64,000 nt of DNA from Sorangium sp025924095 (GTDB taxonomy: Bacteria > Myxococcota_A > Polyangia > Polyangiales > Polyangiaceae), in contig NZ_CP150356.1 in NCBI RefSeq assembly GCF_051521505.1, positions 7,502,001 to 7,566,000 on the forward strand, written 5' to 3'. A program made the position numbers and the translations under genes. The first letter of the stretch is position 1. Every line of letters starts with the position of its first letter. The notes under the pieces were generated by a model that saw only the letters and a program-made list of their open reading frames with translations, had not been told where the DNA came from and ran no database searches. Positions 35,465-43,148 of this stretch are shown piece by piece.

Positions 35465-36238
35465 ATGAAAACCGCTCGAAAATCCACGCTCGCCTCCGCC
35501 CTCGTCACTTCTTGTCTTGTCGGAGCATCCGTTATCGGCTGCGGCGCCGGAGCGACGCAGGACGACTTCGAGGTGACCTCCAACTCCCAGGCGGGCCTGC
35601 TCGCGCGCGTCGACTACGACGAGGGTGGGTACGTGGAGTTCCTGCGAGATGAAGAGGGCGGCATCTTCATCGGATCCGTCTTCGAGAAGACAGGCTTCGA
35701 CCCGCTGCGCGGCATCCAGCTCGGCCGCGTCCTGCCGAGCGAGCTCTTCACGCACCTGACGAACCGGGAGGCACCTGCGGACCTCATCGCCGCGGAGCGC
35801 GAGGCGGCCCTGCTGTCGAGCCCGGAGGCGCTGGCGACGCGAGAGCAGCCGAGCGACGCACGAGCCCTCGGACCGAGCGGCGCGGAGAACCTGGGTACGG
35901 CGTCGTCGGCGATGTCGGAGTCGGAATTTGCATCGCGCCACTGCCCTGCGGGGATCGACTTCTGCGGCCTGGGGGTCACTGGCAACCAGAACGTCAACAG
36001 CGATGGACGCGTCAAGAAGGCAGAAGGCGACGTCGACGTCCTGGCGGGCTCGCTCCGCCTCCGCGTGATCCGGAACAGGCTCGTCGGCGGTGATGAGACG
36101 CTGGGCACGTATCTCGGCAACGCCGGCTTCCAGGTTCACTTCTCCAACGCGACCCCCGGCCTCAAACGGACGATGCGCGTGGTCGTGGACCGGGCCGAGA
36201 GCGCCACGTACCACCTGGCGGTCAACTTTTCGGGCTGA
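35465..36238 (+). CDS. Predicted lipoprotein, unknown function
   Basis: 257 aa. The ATG at 35465 follows GGAGG by five bases. The N-terminus is basic, then hydrophobic, and ends in a lipobox (V-I-G-C) at about residues 22-25. The mature part has no recognised domain; it is acidic in its first half and has a C-terminal beta-rich segment (RVIRNRLVGG, RTMRVVVDRAESATYHLAV). Two Cys (HCPAGIDFC) may form a disulfide. No operon partner is seen. Confidence 0.75.
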   Translation: MKTARKSTLASALVTSCLVGASVIGCGAGATQDDFEVTSNSQAGLLARVDYDEGGYVEFLRDEEGGIFIGSVFEKTGFDPLRGIQLGRVLPSELFTHLTNREAPADLIAAEREAALLSSPEALATREQPSDARALGPSGAENLGTASSAMSESEFASRHCPAGIDFCGLGVTGNQNVNSDGRVKKAEGDVDVLAGSLRLRVIRNRLVGGDETLGTYLGNAGFQVHFSNATPGLKRTMRVVVDRAESATYHLAVNFSG

Positions 36239-36352
36239 CCTGTGCTTCCAGACATGCCGGAAGCCCGTTCTGATTGCGCGAGGCGCTGCCGAGGCGTTTG
36301 GTGCTAGAGCGACAAACGGGTTGAAACTGCCTGAAAAGAGCAGAATTTCGAG

Positions 36353-36415
36353 CCGCCAAGGCGCCAAGGACGCCAAGAGGAGAACAAATTCTTGGCGTCC
36401 TTGGCGCCTTGGCGG
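36353..36415. repeat. Perfect 25-bp inverted repeat (CGCCAAGG family)
   Basis: Left arm 36353-36377 and right arm 36391-36415 are exact reverse complements, separated by 13 bases. The unit is CGCCAAGG/CGCCAAGGA, related to the GCAAAGGCG elements elsewhere in the window. It lies just downstream of the restriction-enzyme remnant on the minus strand. Confidence 0.92.
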
Positions 36416-36439
36416 TCCATTTCTCGGTCGCGCAACGTG

Positions 36440-36646
36440 ATCGGTGCTCCAGGAGGTGGTCAGCCTCAACACGGCCGGCCCTTGCGTCCCCTGGTTCGGG
36501 GCGCCCAACGTGCTCATCGAGCTCGACCAGGAAGAGCCAGCCACGCACCTCGTCGTACAGCACGACATCGGGCAGTTTGGGCACCACGGGCCCCGTGGAC
36601 ACGTCGAGCCCGAGGCGGCCCAGCGTGTAGCGAAACGACCTGAACG
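36440..36646 (-). pseudogene. Remnant of a BsuBI/PstI-like restriction endonuclease
   Basis: A coding-like block on the minus strand reads YTLGRLGLDVSTGPVVPKLP followed by DVVLYDEVRGWLFLVE. This resembles the PD-(D/E)xK core of BsuBI/PstI-type enzymes. Homology fades after the Glu, the expected following TSHGP-type motif is absent, and the N-terminus is replaced by the minisatellite. No methyltransferase partner is present. It is interpreted as a decayed fragment; the family call rests on motif memory. Confidence 0.5.
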
Positions 36647-36918
36647 CGTCGTCACCCGGCCGGGAACCATCGTCAGCCGGGGAGGAACCCGTCGTCACTC
36701 GGCCCGGAGCCATCGTCAGCCGGGGAGGAACCCGTCGTCACCCGGCCGGGAGCCATCGTCGGCCGGGGAGGAACCCGTCGTCGGCCGGGGAGGAACCCGT
36801 CGTCGGCCGAGGTCGAGCTCGTCGTCATCCGGCGGCGACCCATCGTCATCCAAGGTCGAGCTCGTCATCATCCAAGGTCGAGCTCGTCGTCATCCAAGGT
36901 CGAGCTCGTCGTCATCCA
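36647..36918. repeat. 13-unit 21/22-bp minisatellite
   Basis: Units start at 36647, 36668, 36690, 36711, 36733, 36754, 36776, 36798, 36820, 36841, 36863, 36885 and 36907, each opening C(G/A)TC(G/A)TC. Spacing is 21 or 22 bp, about two helical turns. Two unit types are visible: a left series ending in CCGGGGAGGAACC or CCGGGAGC, and a right series ending AAGGTCGAGCT. The period is not a multiple of three throughout, so it is unlikely to be coding. Confidence 0.9.
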
Positions 36919-37219
36919 GCGGGGCGGGGCCGGCATCCGGAGGTGAACCGGCAGCATCCGACCGACCGTGCTGCGCCACCATCTCCCGAGCTCCACAGGC
37001 CGGACTGCCGGGCTGAGGATACGACAACTTCCCCGACGTACAGGGGCCGCGGGGCGGGCGGGGCCTGGCTGGGGATCACCCGGACGCGCGTTGCGCCAGA
37101 CGCAGGGGCGGCTGCCTCGAGGATGGCGTCCTCGGAGGATGCGCGCGGCTCGAGGCGGCGCTCCTCCTTATCGACGCCGCCAAGGGTGCTGACCGGCGGC
37201 GTTCGGGTACGCTGATCGG

Positions 37220-38338
37220 ATGCAGGCCTTGCGAAGCTCGAAGCAGATCCAGGTCCACACCGGCCACGGGAGCCTCGCTCCGGCCCTGATGCTGGCCGCC
37301 GCCGCAGGCGCCGGCTGCGGCGGTGACGATGGCGGCAGCACCACCGGCGATCCCGGGAGCGGCGGCCGTGGGGCTGGCGGTGGGACCGGGGATGGACCAG
37401 CGCTGCTCGTGGGCAACACCCGCGGCGACAGCGTGTCGCTCTACGATCAGGAGAGCGGCGCGTTCCTGCGGGACTTCATCCCCACGGGCAGCGGCGGGTT
37501 GAAAGAGCCCGACTTCCTGCTGATCCACGAGGACGGCTTTCTGTACCTCAGCAGCGGCGCGGACGCGACGAGCTCGGCCGTGCTGCGGTTCCGCGCCGAC
37601 ACCGGCGAGCCGGCGGGCGTCTTCGCCCGAGGGGGCGGGCTGCTGCGGCCCTACGGCATCGCGTTCGGCCCCGACGGCATGCTGTATGTGTCGAGCTTCC
37701 GCACCGATCAGCTCCTCCGCTACGACGCGGCGACCGGCGATTTCGTGGACGTGTTCGCCGAGGGCGACGCGATGCCCGGCGGGCTCAATGGGCCGAACGG
37801 GCTCGTGTTCGGCCCGGACGGCATGCTGTACGTGACCACCCAGGGCAGCGTGGCTGTGAGCGGTGAGCCGACCTTCCCGGGGCTGCCCAGCCAGGTGCTG
37901 CGGTACGATATCAGCACCGGCGAAGGGGCCGTGTTCATCGACGAGCCGGCGCCCTCGCCAGACTCGGCGGGGTTCATCAGCCTGCTCGGGCTTGTGTTCG
38001 GCCCCGATTGCGACGCCGGAGAGTGCGACCTGTTCGTGAGCGATTTCGCGAACGACATCCGGCGCTACGACGCGACCGGCGCGCTCCTCGACACGCTGCC
38101 CACTGGCTTCACTGAGACCACGCCGCGGGGCAATCACATGGGCGGGCTGACGTTCGGTGAAGGGCGGCGGCTGTTCACGGTGGGGTTCGACGCGATGAAC
38201 GACGCGGCGCCCGGGACCCTTCTCAGGTTCGACAGCGCGACGGGGGATCCCCTGCCGGCCGAGGGGCAGAGCGGGGCGGTGTTCGTGGCCGAGGATACGC
38301 GGATGAAGCGGCCTATCGGGATCACCACGTGGCCATGA
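37220..38338 (+). CDS. NHL/SMP-30-like beta-propeller lipoprotein
   Basis: 372 aa. An N-terminal hydrophobic segment ends in A-G-A-G-C (Cys about residue 33), followed by a Gly/Asp/Ser linker, as in lipoproteins. The body is a beta-propeller of NHL-like repeats, with recurring FGPDGMLYV motifs, RYDAATGDF/RYDISTGEG, and LVFGPDCDAGECDLFVSDF. Such proteins are usually surface or periplasmic and either bind ligands or act as lactonases. No catalytic residues could be assigned. It sits between the minisatellite and the RNA-ligase cluster. Confidence 0.85.
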   Translation: MQALRSSKQIQVHTGHGSLAPALMLAAAAGAGCGGDDGGSTTGDPGSGGRGAGGGTGDGPALLVGNTRGDSVSLYDQESGAFLRDFIPTGSGGLKEPDFLLIHEDGFLYLSSGADATSSAVLRFRADTGEPAGVFARGGGLLRPYGIAFGPDGMLYVSSFRTDQLLRYDAATGDFVDVFAEGDAMPGGLNGPNGLVFGPDGMLYVTTQGSVAVSGEPTFPGLPSQVLRYDISTGEGAVFIDEPAPSPDSAGFISLLGLVFGPDCDAGECDLFVSDFANDIRRYDATGALLDTLPTGFTETTPRGNHMGGLTFGEGRRLFTVGFDAMNDAAPGTLLRFDSATGDPLPAEGQSGAVFVAEDTRMKRPIGITTWP

Positions 38339-38607
38339 GCCCGCGCCTGCGCGGGTCCGCGGGGCGGGCAGGCCGGCTCACGTCGGCGCGCTGCCGGAGC
38401 CTTGCCGCTGACGATCAGCTGCTTGATGTGCTTGTAGGCGGCGTCTGCCCATTCTCGCTGAAGACGGGTCTGGGCATCGTCGGCGCTCCTGCGACGTCGA
38501 GGTTCGCGCTGGTCATGGCTGGCGCACTGGCCGGCGGGGCGCTCGCGCTGTGGGGGTTCGACTGGACGATTGGGTGGTGGCGGGGGAGAGCGGGAGGATG
38601 GAGATGA
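38329..38607 (+). CDS. Small membrane-segment ORF coupled to the RNA ligase (doubtful)
   Basis: Up to 92 aa with one clear hydrophobic stretch (LVMAGALAGGALALWGF) near the C-terminus. Its stop overlaps the RNA-ligase start (ATGA), which favours a real coupled gene. Against it: codon usage is ordinary, the start is unclear (a later GTG is possible), and the opposite strand at about 38400-38470 also looks coding. Confidence 0.3.
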   Translation: MAMSPRLRGSAGRAGRLTSARCRSLAADDQLLDVLVGGVCPFSLKTGLGIVGAPATSRFALVMAGALAGGALALWGFDWTIGWWRGRAGGWR

Positions 38608-39389
38608 GCATGAACCTGCGTGATATCGACCTGAAGAAGCTCAACAGCATCACGAAGTACCCGAGCATCCCGACCTACCATGCGATGGGCGACGGCGGCC
38701 GGCTCACCGAGGAGCGGCAGGTCGGCTTCGAAGGCGAGGTGTACCTGTCCGAGAAGGTCGACGGGACGAACAGCCGGCTCATCGTGTCGTCGGACGGGGA
38801 CTACATCATCGGGAGCCGCGAGGAGCTGCTCCACGCGCGCGGCGATCGGATCTGGAATCCGTCGATGGGCATCGTCGACGCGGTGCGCCCGGTGGCGGAG
38901 CGGTTCTTCCAGAGCGGCCGGTGGACCTCGGCCGTCATGGTCCTCTTCATGGAGACCTACGGCCGTAACGTCGGCGGCAACGCGAAGCAGTACACCGGTA
39001 TGAAGACCGTGTCGGTGCGCCTCTTCGACGTCATCGTGTTCGATGGAGAACTCGAGGAGATGGCCCGGAGGAGCCCGGAGGAGATCGCTGCGTGGCGGGA
39101 GAACGGCGGGCAGCCGTTCGTCGGGTCCGAGCTCACGGCGGCGCACGCGGAGGGGCTCGGCATCGAGCCGACGCCGCGTCTCGGGACGGTCACAGCGCAG
39201 GAGATACCGATGTCGATTCAGGACACCGCGGCGTGGCTCGCATCGAAGCTCGACCGGACGCGCTGCGCGCTCGACGACGGCGCTGGCGGCGCGCCGGAGG
39301 GCATCATCGCGCGCTCGGCCGACAGGAGCCGGATCGCCAAGCTGCGCTTCGAGGACTACCGGCGCACGTTGAAGGGGTCGCGCCGATGA
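38604..39389 (+). CDS. RNA ligase, T4 Rnl2-like
   Basis: 261-aa nucleotidyltransferase that would seal RNA nicks through a lysyl-AMP intermediate. Motif I is EKVDGTNSRL with the adenylated Lys51. Motif III is LFMETYGRN, motif IV EGIIARS, and motif V IAKLRFEDYRRT. GGAGG six bases upstream selects the ATG at 38604 over 38598. It is followed by a coupled 102-aa gene (ATGA overlap at 39386). Stand-alone ligases of this kind are typical of phages and mobile elements and take part in RNA repair. No polynucleotide kinase is visible nearby. Confidence 0.9.
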   Translation: MSMNLRDIDLKKLNSITKYPSIPTYHAMGDGGRLTEERQVGFEGEVYLSEKVDGTNSRLIVSSDGDYIIGSREELLHARGDRIWNPSMGIVDAVRPVAERFFQSGRWTSAVMVLFMETYGRNVGGNAKQYTGMKTVSVRLFDVIVFDGELEEMARRSPEEIAAWRENGGQPFVGSELTAAHAEGLGIEPTPRLGTVTAQEIPMSIQDTAAWLASKLDRTRCALDDGAGGAPEGIIARSADRSRIAKLRFEDYRRTLKGSRR

Positions 39390-39694
39390 GCTTGGAGAGG
39401 TACTTCCGGCGGGCGCACGAGGAGGCGCGCGCCTTCTGCCCCCGCGAGCAGACGCTCCAGGAGGTTCTCGATCGGGCGATGGTCGACGTGGACAGCCGGC
39501 CAACGCTACGTGAGCGCGGAGACGGGGCCGCAGCGTGTCGGCTGCTCACCATGGTGGACTGGGACCGCGTGCCGCGTGCTTGGTGGCCGGAGGTGTTCGA
39601 GCGGTTCTGCGAGGTGCTCGCTGGCGACTTCGGGCCCGAGGGCTTCGACGCGGCCGAGCGCGCCCGACTTCAGCAATCGGCGCGGAGACCCTGA
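39386..39694 (+). CDS. Small protein coupled to the RNA ligase, unknown
   Basis: 102 aa, start overlapping the RNA-ligase stop by ATGA. No family is recognised. It is rich in charged residues and predicted helical (SLERYFRRAHEEARAFC, WWPEVFERFCEVLAGDF), with two Cys and four Trp/Phe clusters. Codon usage matches the ligase. The tight coupling suggests a partner of the ligase or a substrate-delivery factor (inference). Confidence 0.75.
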   Translation: MSLERYFRRAHEEARAFCPREQTLQEVLDRAMVDVDSRPTLRERGDGAAACRLLTMVDWDRVPRAWWPEVFERFCEVLAGDFGPEGFDAAERARLQQSARRP

Positions 39695-39734
39695 ACGGCA
39701 AGCCGGCCATCGTCGTCCGGTCGCGGGGGTGGCT

Positions 39735-40295
39735 GTGAGGAACGGGCGAATCTGGATCGAGGACGGGCGCTGGCACATCGAGGCCGCGCCCCACGTGGCG
39801 ATCCGGGCGAAGCGGGTGTTCGGGCAGCTCGGCGCGGGGCACGTGGGCGTGCTGAAGCTCAAGAACACGCCCGACGTCTGCCGGGATATTTCCTGATTCT
39901 GCGAGCGCTACCCGATGCAGATGAGCTCCGAGCACGAGCGCTACCTGCGCGAGCGCGCCACGGGGCACCGCGAGCAGGAGCCCCTCGTCGCGAAGCTCCT
40001 CGCCGTCCACCGCGTCGAGGCCGCTGCCGCGCGCGCCGGCGTCGGCGCCGCCTGCTACCGGTCGTCGCTGCTCGCCGCGGCGGATGAGGTGCGCGGGATC
40101 GAGGTGTCGGAGCAGCCGCAGGCCGAGGCGACCCGGCGGCGGAACGCCCTGATCGCCACGGTCGAGCGGTGCGCCCGGTTGCTACGGGGCGGGAACGACG
40201 TGCGGCCGGTCGTCACGGCGCTCGGGCAGGTGGCGCAGCAACTGCGGCGGCTCGTGGTGGTGGCGATCGAGCCGCTGGGACGGAGGGAGGACTGA
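39735..40295 (+). pseudogene. N-terminal part of a SNF2/DEAD-type helicase, interrupted by TGA
   Basis: One frame from GTG 39735 to TGA 40295, broken by an in-frame TGA at 39894-39896. The text across the stop reads RDIS-stop-FCERYPMQM, where relatives have Trp at the stop (TGG to TGA). The N-terminal block (HIEAAPHVAIRAKRVFGQ) and the ERYPMQM block are typical of the region before the helicase core in phage-type SNF2 proteins. After about residue 100 the sequence is helical and unrelated to helicase motifs, so the core is missing. The remaining C-terminal frame could be expressed alone from 39915. Confidence 0.55.
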
Positions 40296-40308
40296 TGGCG
40301 ACCTCGAT

Positions 40309-40500
40309 TCAACGGGAGCGCGGGCGCGACTTCCACAGGTCGTGCAGGCCGACCGCGCCGTGGACCACGGCGACGGCGGCCCAGATGAGCGGCAGCCAGG
40401 CGACGGCGCCACCGGACAGGATCGCCGCGACGAGGACCCACAGGTCGTGCACGTCGCAGATGAGGGAGACGGCTTCGATGAGCCACGTAGCGAACTTCAT
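40309..40500 (-). CDS. Small membrane protein
   Basis: 63 aa on the strand opposite its neighbours. One long hydrophobic region (VLVAAILSGGAVAWLPLIW continuing AAVAVVHGAVG) makes one or two membrane segments; a basic C-terminus follows. Third codon positions are almost all G/C, supporting a real gene over the overlapping plus-strand frame. Function unknown; a holin-like or immunity-type role is conceivable but unsupported. Confidence 0.5.
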   Translation of the reverse strand: MKFATWLIEAVSLICDVHDLWVLVAAILSGGAVAWLPLIWAAVAVVHGAVGLHDLWKSRPRSR

Positions 40501-40817
40501 GCCCCTATGCCGCGAGGGAGGGGGACTGGTGTGATTCGCCAGGCGGCGCGTGGCGGGACGCAGCGGAGGCGCGCGTGACCGAGCCCCGCCGGACCATCGA
40601 CGACGTGCTCGCCGAGGGGCGCACGGAACTAACCCCGGAAAGCGGGGTCAGTCGTGTAACCCGACGCCGGGGCTGCTCTCGTGCCGCCTGGGCGTCCTGG
40701 GGTCCCGCCGGGCCCTTAAAAACGGCCGGACCAGGGATCGGAGAATAGGCGCGGACCAGGGATCGGCCGGATTACCGCCGGCGTCGAGTGAGAATCTCCT
40801 TATGCGCGCGGCCAGGC
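40501..40817. other. Gene-poor stretch with hairpin and short direct repeats
   Basis: A possible truncated frame starts at GTG 40575 (TEPRRTIDDVLAEGRTELT) and loses coding character after about 20 codons, ending at 40748. A six-base-pair hairpin (ACCCCG...CGGGGT, 40632-40648) and two copies of CGGACCAGGGATCGG (about 40727 and 40751) follow. This looks like a recombination scar; the direct repeats could be old attachment or deletion endpoints. Confidence 0.4.
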
Positions 40818-40985
40818 ATGTGGAACTACGCCCCCTATGCCCTCTCCGCCTGCTCCTTCCTCTTCGACATGACCTACCTGCTGCTCGACGCGCAGGCGGG
40901 TCGCCCCATCGACCTCCCGAGGCTCCTGCTCAGCTTCGCGGCGATCGTCATGACGCGGCCGCCGCGCCGAGGAGGTGATGGCTGA
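40818..40985 (+). CDS. Small membrane protein
   Basis: 55 aa with two hydrophobic stretches (APYALSACSFLFDMTYLLL and LPRLLLSFAAIVM) and a basic C-terminus. Codon usage is strongly G/C-ended, supporting expression. The start at ATG 40818 has a weak ribosome-binding site. Function unknown. Confidence 0.5.
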   Translation: MWNYAPYALSACSFLFDMTYLLLDAQAGRPIDLPRLLLSFAAIVMTRPPRRGGDG

Positions 40986-41006
40986 ACGCAGGGCGCCTGC
41001 GAGCAC

Positions 41007-41165
41007 CTAGGCGAGCGCCTCCGCGAACGGGGTGCGGAAACCGAACGCGGGGCGCAGCACCGTCACCTTGAGCGAGCCGAGCGCGTCGCGCGCGATCGAG
41101 CTCAACCTTCGGCGACGCTGGCGCCGGTTCAGCAGGAGCGCCGCCCGGAGGTCGGACGGGAGCGC
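41007..41165 (-). pseudogene. C-terminal gene fragment, unknown
   Basis: A coding-like stretch on the minus strand ends at TAG (41007-41009). It includes DLRAALLLNRRQRRRRLSSI and VTVLRPAFGFRTPFAEALA, with highly G/C-biased third positions. No start codon is found upstream. It meets the plus-strand fragment at 41183 near a run of seven G at about 41171-41177, which suggests two truncated genes joined by recombination. Confidence 0.4.
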
Positions 41166-41182
41166 CCTCGGCGGGGGGGATC

Positions 41183-42103
41183 GTGATGGTCTTCTGGCCG
41201 GAGGCCGGCGACAGCTTCCGGGCGCGCGAGGCGTGCGACTTCAGCGAAGCGGCGAGGCTGAGGCGGATCCGCGTGCGGTCGCCGTCGCAAGGGGCTAACG
41301 CCGGTCCGCGCCGCGCTCGCGGAGCCCGCTGCGGGGCCCGCCGGTACCGCAGGCGCTCCCCGGCCGGCGCAGACCGGGCCGGTCCGGCAGTTCCCCGGGG
41401 GCAAGGGGGCTCCGTCTCGTCTCGGGCAGGGCTGCGCCGTCGGCGCCCTCCGGCCCGCAGGCGCGTGAGGACGCCCACGTTGCTGCCGTGGAGCCTGGCA
41501 GAACTCGATGGCCGCCTAGCCGGCGACCCGGCGCTCCAGAGCCCGCGCCAGCGCGGACAGTGGGCGGGCGCGGACCAGCCAGAGGGCATCGTGCGGCTGC
41601 ATCACCGCGACGGCTGGACGGCGATCTCGTTCTGGGACCGGAGAACTCGATGGCCGCCTAGCCGGCGACCCGGCGCTCCAGAGCCCGCGCCAGCGCGGAC
41701 AGTGGGCGGGCGCGGACCAGCCAGAGGGCATCGTGCGGCTGCATCACCGCGACGGCTGGACGGCGATCTCGTTCTGGGACCGGTCCGGCGACGAGCGCTA
41801 CGGGTCGAGTTCGACGCTGATCGCCTCGGGCACGCACACGGCCAGGGAGATGGTCGAGCTGTTCGAGCAGAGCTTCCCGGCGATCTGGGAGCGGATCACC
41901 CGGCGTTTTCAGCCGGCGATACCGGCGGAGGGGACCCGGCCGGAACCAGCGCCGCGGCTGCGGATCGGGGGGCCGGCGATCCGGGTGGCGACGGGGCCGA
42001 GGAGCGGCAGGAGATCGCCGAGGTGATGGTAGAGGAGATGGGCGAGCGAGCGCCGGCGAGGCGCGTCGCCACGGTGGGCGGCGGGGAGAGGAGCGATCGG
42101 TGA
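41183..42103 (+). pseudogene. Gene broken by a 142-bp tandem duplication
   Basis: The N-terminal part (VFWPEAGDSFRAREACDFSE) is similar to the C-terminus of the protein at 42471-42776. The frame then encodes LAELDGRLAGDPALQSP and GIVRLHHRDGWTAISFWDR. At 41642 a perfect second copy of the preceding 142 bp begins; because 142 is not a multiple of three, everything after is out of frame. Deleting one copy would restore continuity from SFWDR into SGDERYGSSSTLIASGTHTA and VELFEQSFPAIWERITRRF. A further frame change near 41930 is possible. Confidence 0.6.
41500..41783. repeat. Perfect 142-bp tandem duplication
   Basis: 41500-41641 and 41642-41783 are identical. The exact identity suggests a recent event. 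It lies inside the disrupted gene at 41183-42103 and shifts its reading frame. Confidence 0.95.
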
Positions 42104-42432
42104 GGAACAAGAAGCCGAGCAGGTTCGAGGCTGAGCGCGCGCGCGAAGCGGAGCGGTGGGCGGCGCCCCCTCGTGACCCGACACGCCCGTGGCGCGTGGT
42201 CGTGAATGGCGGATCGTGCGGGGAGTACGACGAGGCTGGCGCACGCGCCGAGTTCGAGGCGGCTCTCGGCAGATCGATCGAGATCCCGCGCGAGTATTAC
42301 CGCGACAGCTTTGCGCGCATCACGAAGACGAGGGTGGAGCTGTCCCGCTGGGACGGGAACGCGTGGGTCGGTGTGCCCGATGCCTCTCGCGAGATCGTGG
42401 TGGACGTTCACCTGAGCGGGAAGGGCGGGTAG
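42100..42432 (+). CDS. Hypothetical protein
   Basis: 110 aa, GTG start overlapping the preceding frame's TGA. It is basic at the N-terminus, with a central RPWRVVVNGGSCGEYDEAGA and a C-terminal EIVVDVHLSGKGG. Codon usage is typical of the genome. No family is recognised. It belongs to the run of small accessory genes on the plus strand. Confidence 0.6.
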   Translation: MRNKKPSRFEAERAREAERWAAPPRDPTRPWRVVVNGGSCGEYDEAGARAEFEAALGRSIEIPREYYRDSFARITKTRVELSRWDGNAWVGVPDASREIVVDVHLSGKGG

Positions 42433-42470
42433 CGACGTGAGCGATCTGGGGACCGAGCAAGAGGCGCGGG

Positions 42471-42776
42471 ATGCTCGCGCGGCGGCAGACGGGCGACGAT
42501 GAGCCGGTGCGCCCGATCGTTGGCGACCGCGTGGCGCAGCACCGGCACACCTTTGGTCCGGAGTTCGCGGTCGAGTGGCGCGAAACGGCTGGCGAGGAGC
42601 TGGCGGTCGTGGAGGACCCCGAGGCGATCGGCGGCTGGGTGGCGCTGGTCCTCTGGCCGGAGCTGCGCTGGCGCGAGCGCTACGGGGTGCACGAGGCGAT
42701 GGACTTCAGCGAGAGGGCCGGAGGTGCGCGGATGCGGGTGATGGCAGCGGGCGAGCGAGAGCGGAGTGCCGACTGA
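42471..42776 (+). CDS. Hypothetical protein, paralogue of the 41183 fragment
   Basis: 101 aa with good codon usage. Its C-terminal block GGWVALVLWPELRW...MDFSE matches GGIVMVFWPEAG...CDFSE encoded at about 41171-41245, showing a small duplicated gene family in this island. An alternative upstream GTG (42437) reads only 21 codons and ends at the overlapping stop. Function unknown. Confidence 0.6.
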   Translation: MLARRQTGDDEPVRPIVGDRVAQHRHTFGPEFAVEWRETAGEELAVVEDPEAIGGWVALVLWPELRWRERYGVHEAMDFSERAGGARMRVMAAGERERSAD

Positions 42777-42914
42777 GGCAAGGCGACGTTATGCCTGGAA
42801 CGGCCGTGAGCAGTGTCGGGCGTCCAGGGATTCCATGCGCGCGGCATTGACGCGTTCAGGGGCGTGGATAAGCTCCGTCGACCGCTAATCAGGGCGGACT
42901 CGGAGGTGTCGAAA

Positions 42915-43091
42915 ATGGCAGACAACACGGACATTCCTGGGCCCCAGGATCGCGAGACCATCAACCGCAACCAGCCTCACGAGGTGAAGTACTGGGCTCA
43001 GAAGTTCGGCGTCACGGAGCAGCAGCTTCTCCAGGCGATCAGTACCGTGGGTCCCAAGGTCGGTGACGTGCGGCGCTACCTCAAGAAGTAG
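42915..43091 (+). CDS. DUF3606-family small protein
   Basis: 58 aa. The ATG at 42915 has GGAGG upstream (42902-42906). The family pattern is seen in RNQPHEVKYWAQKFGVTEQQ and AISTVGPKVGDVRRYLKK, a short helical protein common in proteobacterial accessory regions and plasmids. Biochemical role unknown. Confidence 0.85.
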   Translation: MADNTDIPGPQDRETINRNQPHEVKYWAQKFGVTEQQLLQAISTVGPKVGDVRRYLKK

Positions 43092-43148
43092 CAGCGGTAC
43101 AAGAGCGAGCGCTGGTGAGACGGCCGCTGCGGAGCTTATCCTCTCGGC

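Noticed and set aside
36647..36918. CRISPR array
   Set aside because: Units are directly adjacent 21/22-bp repeats with no spacers and no cas genes nearby.
38400..38480. Minus-strand fragment with a GntR-like helix-turn-helix start (REWADAAYKHIKQLIVSGK)
   Set aside because: Codon bias is good and the block resembles a GntR N-terminus, but it is only about 25 codons, continues into no recognisable sequence, and overlaps another candidate frame.
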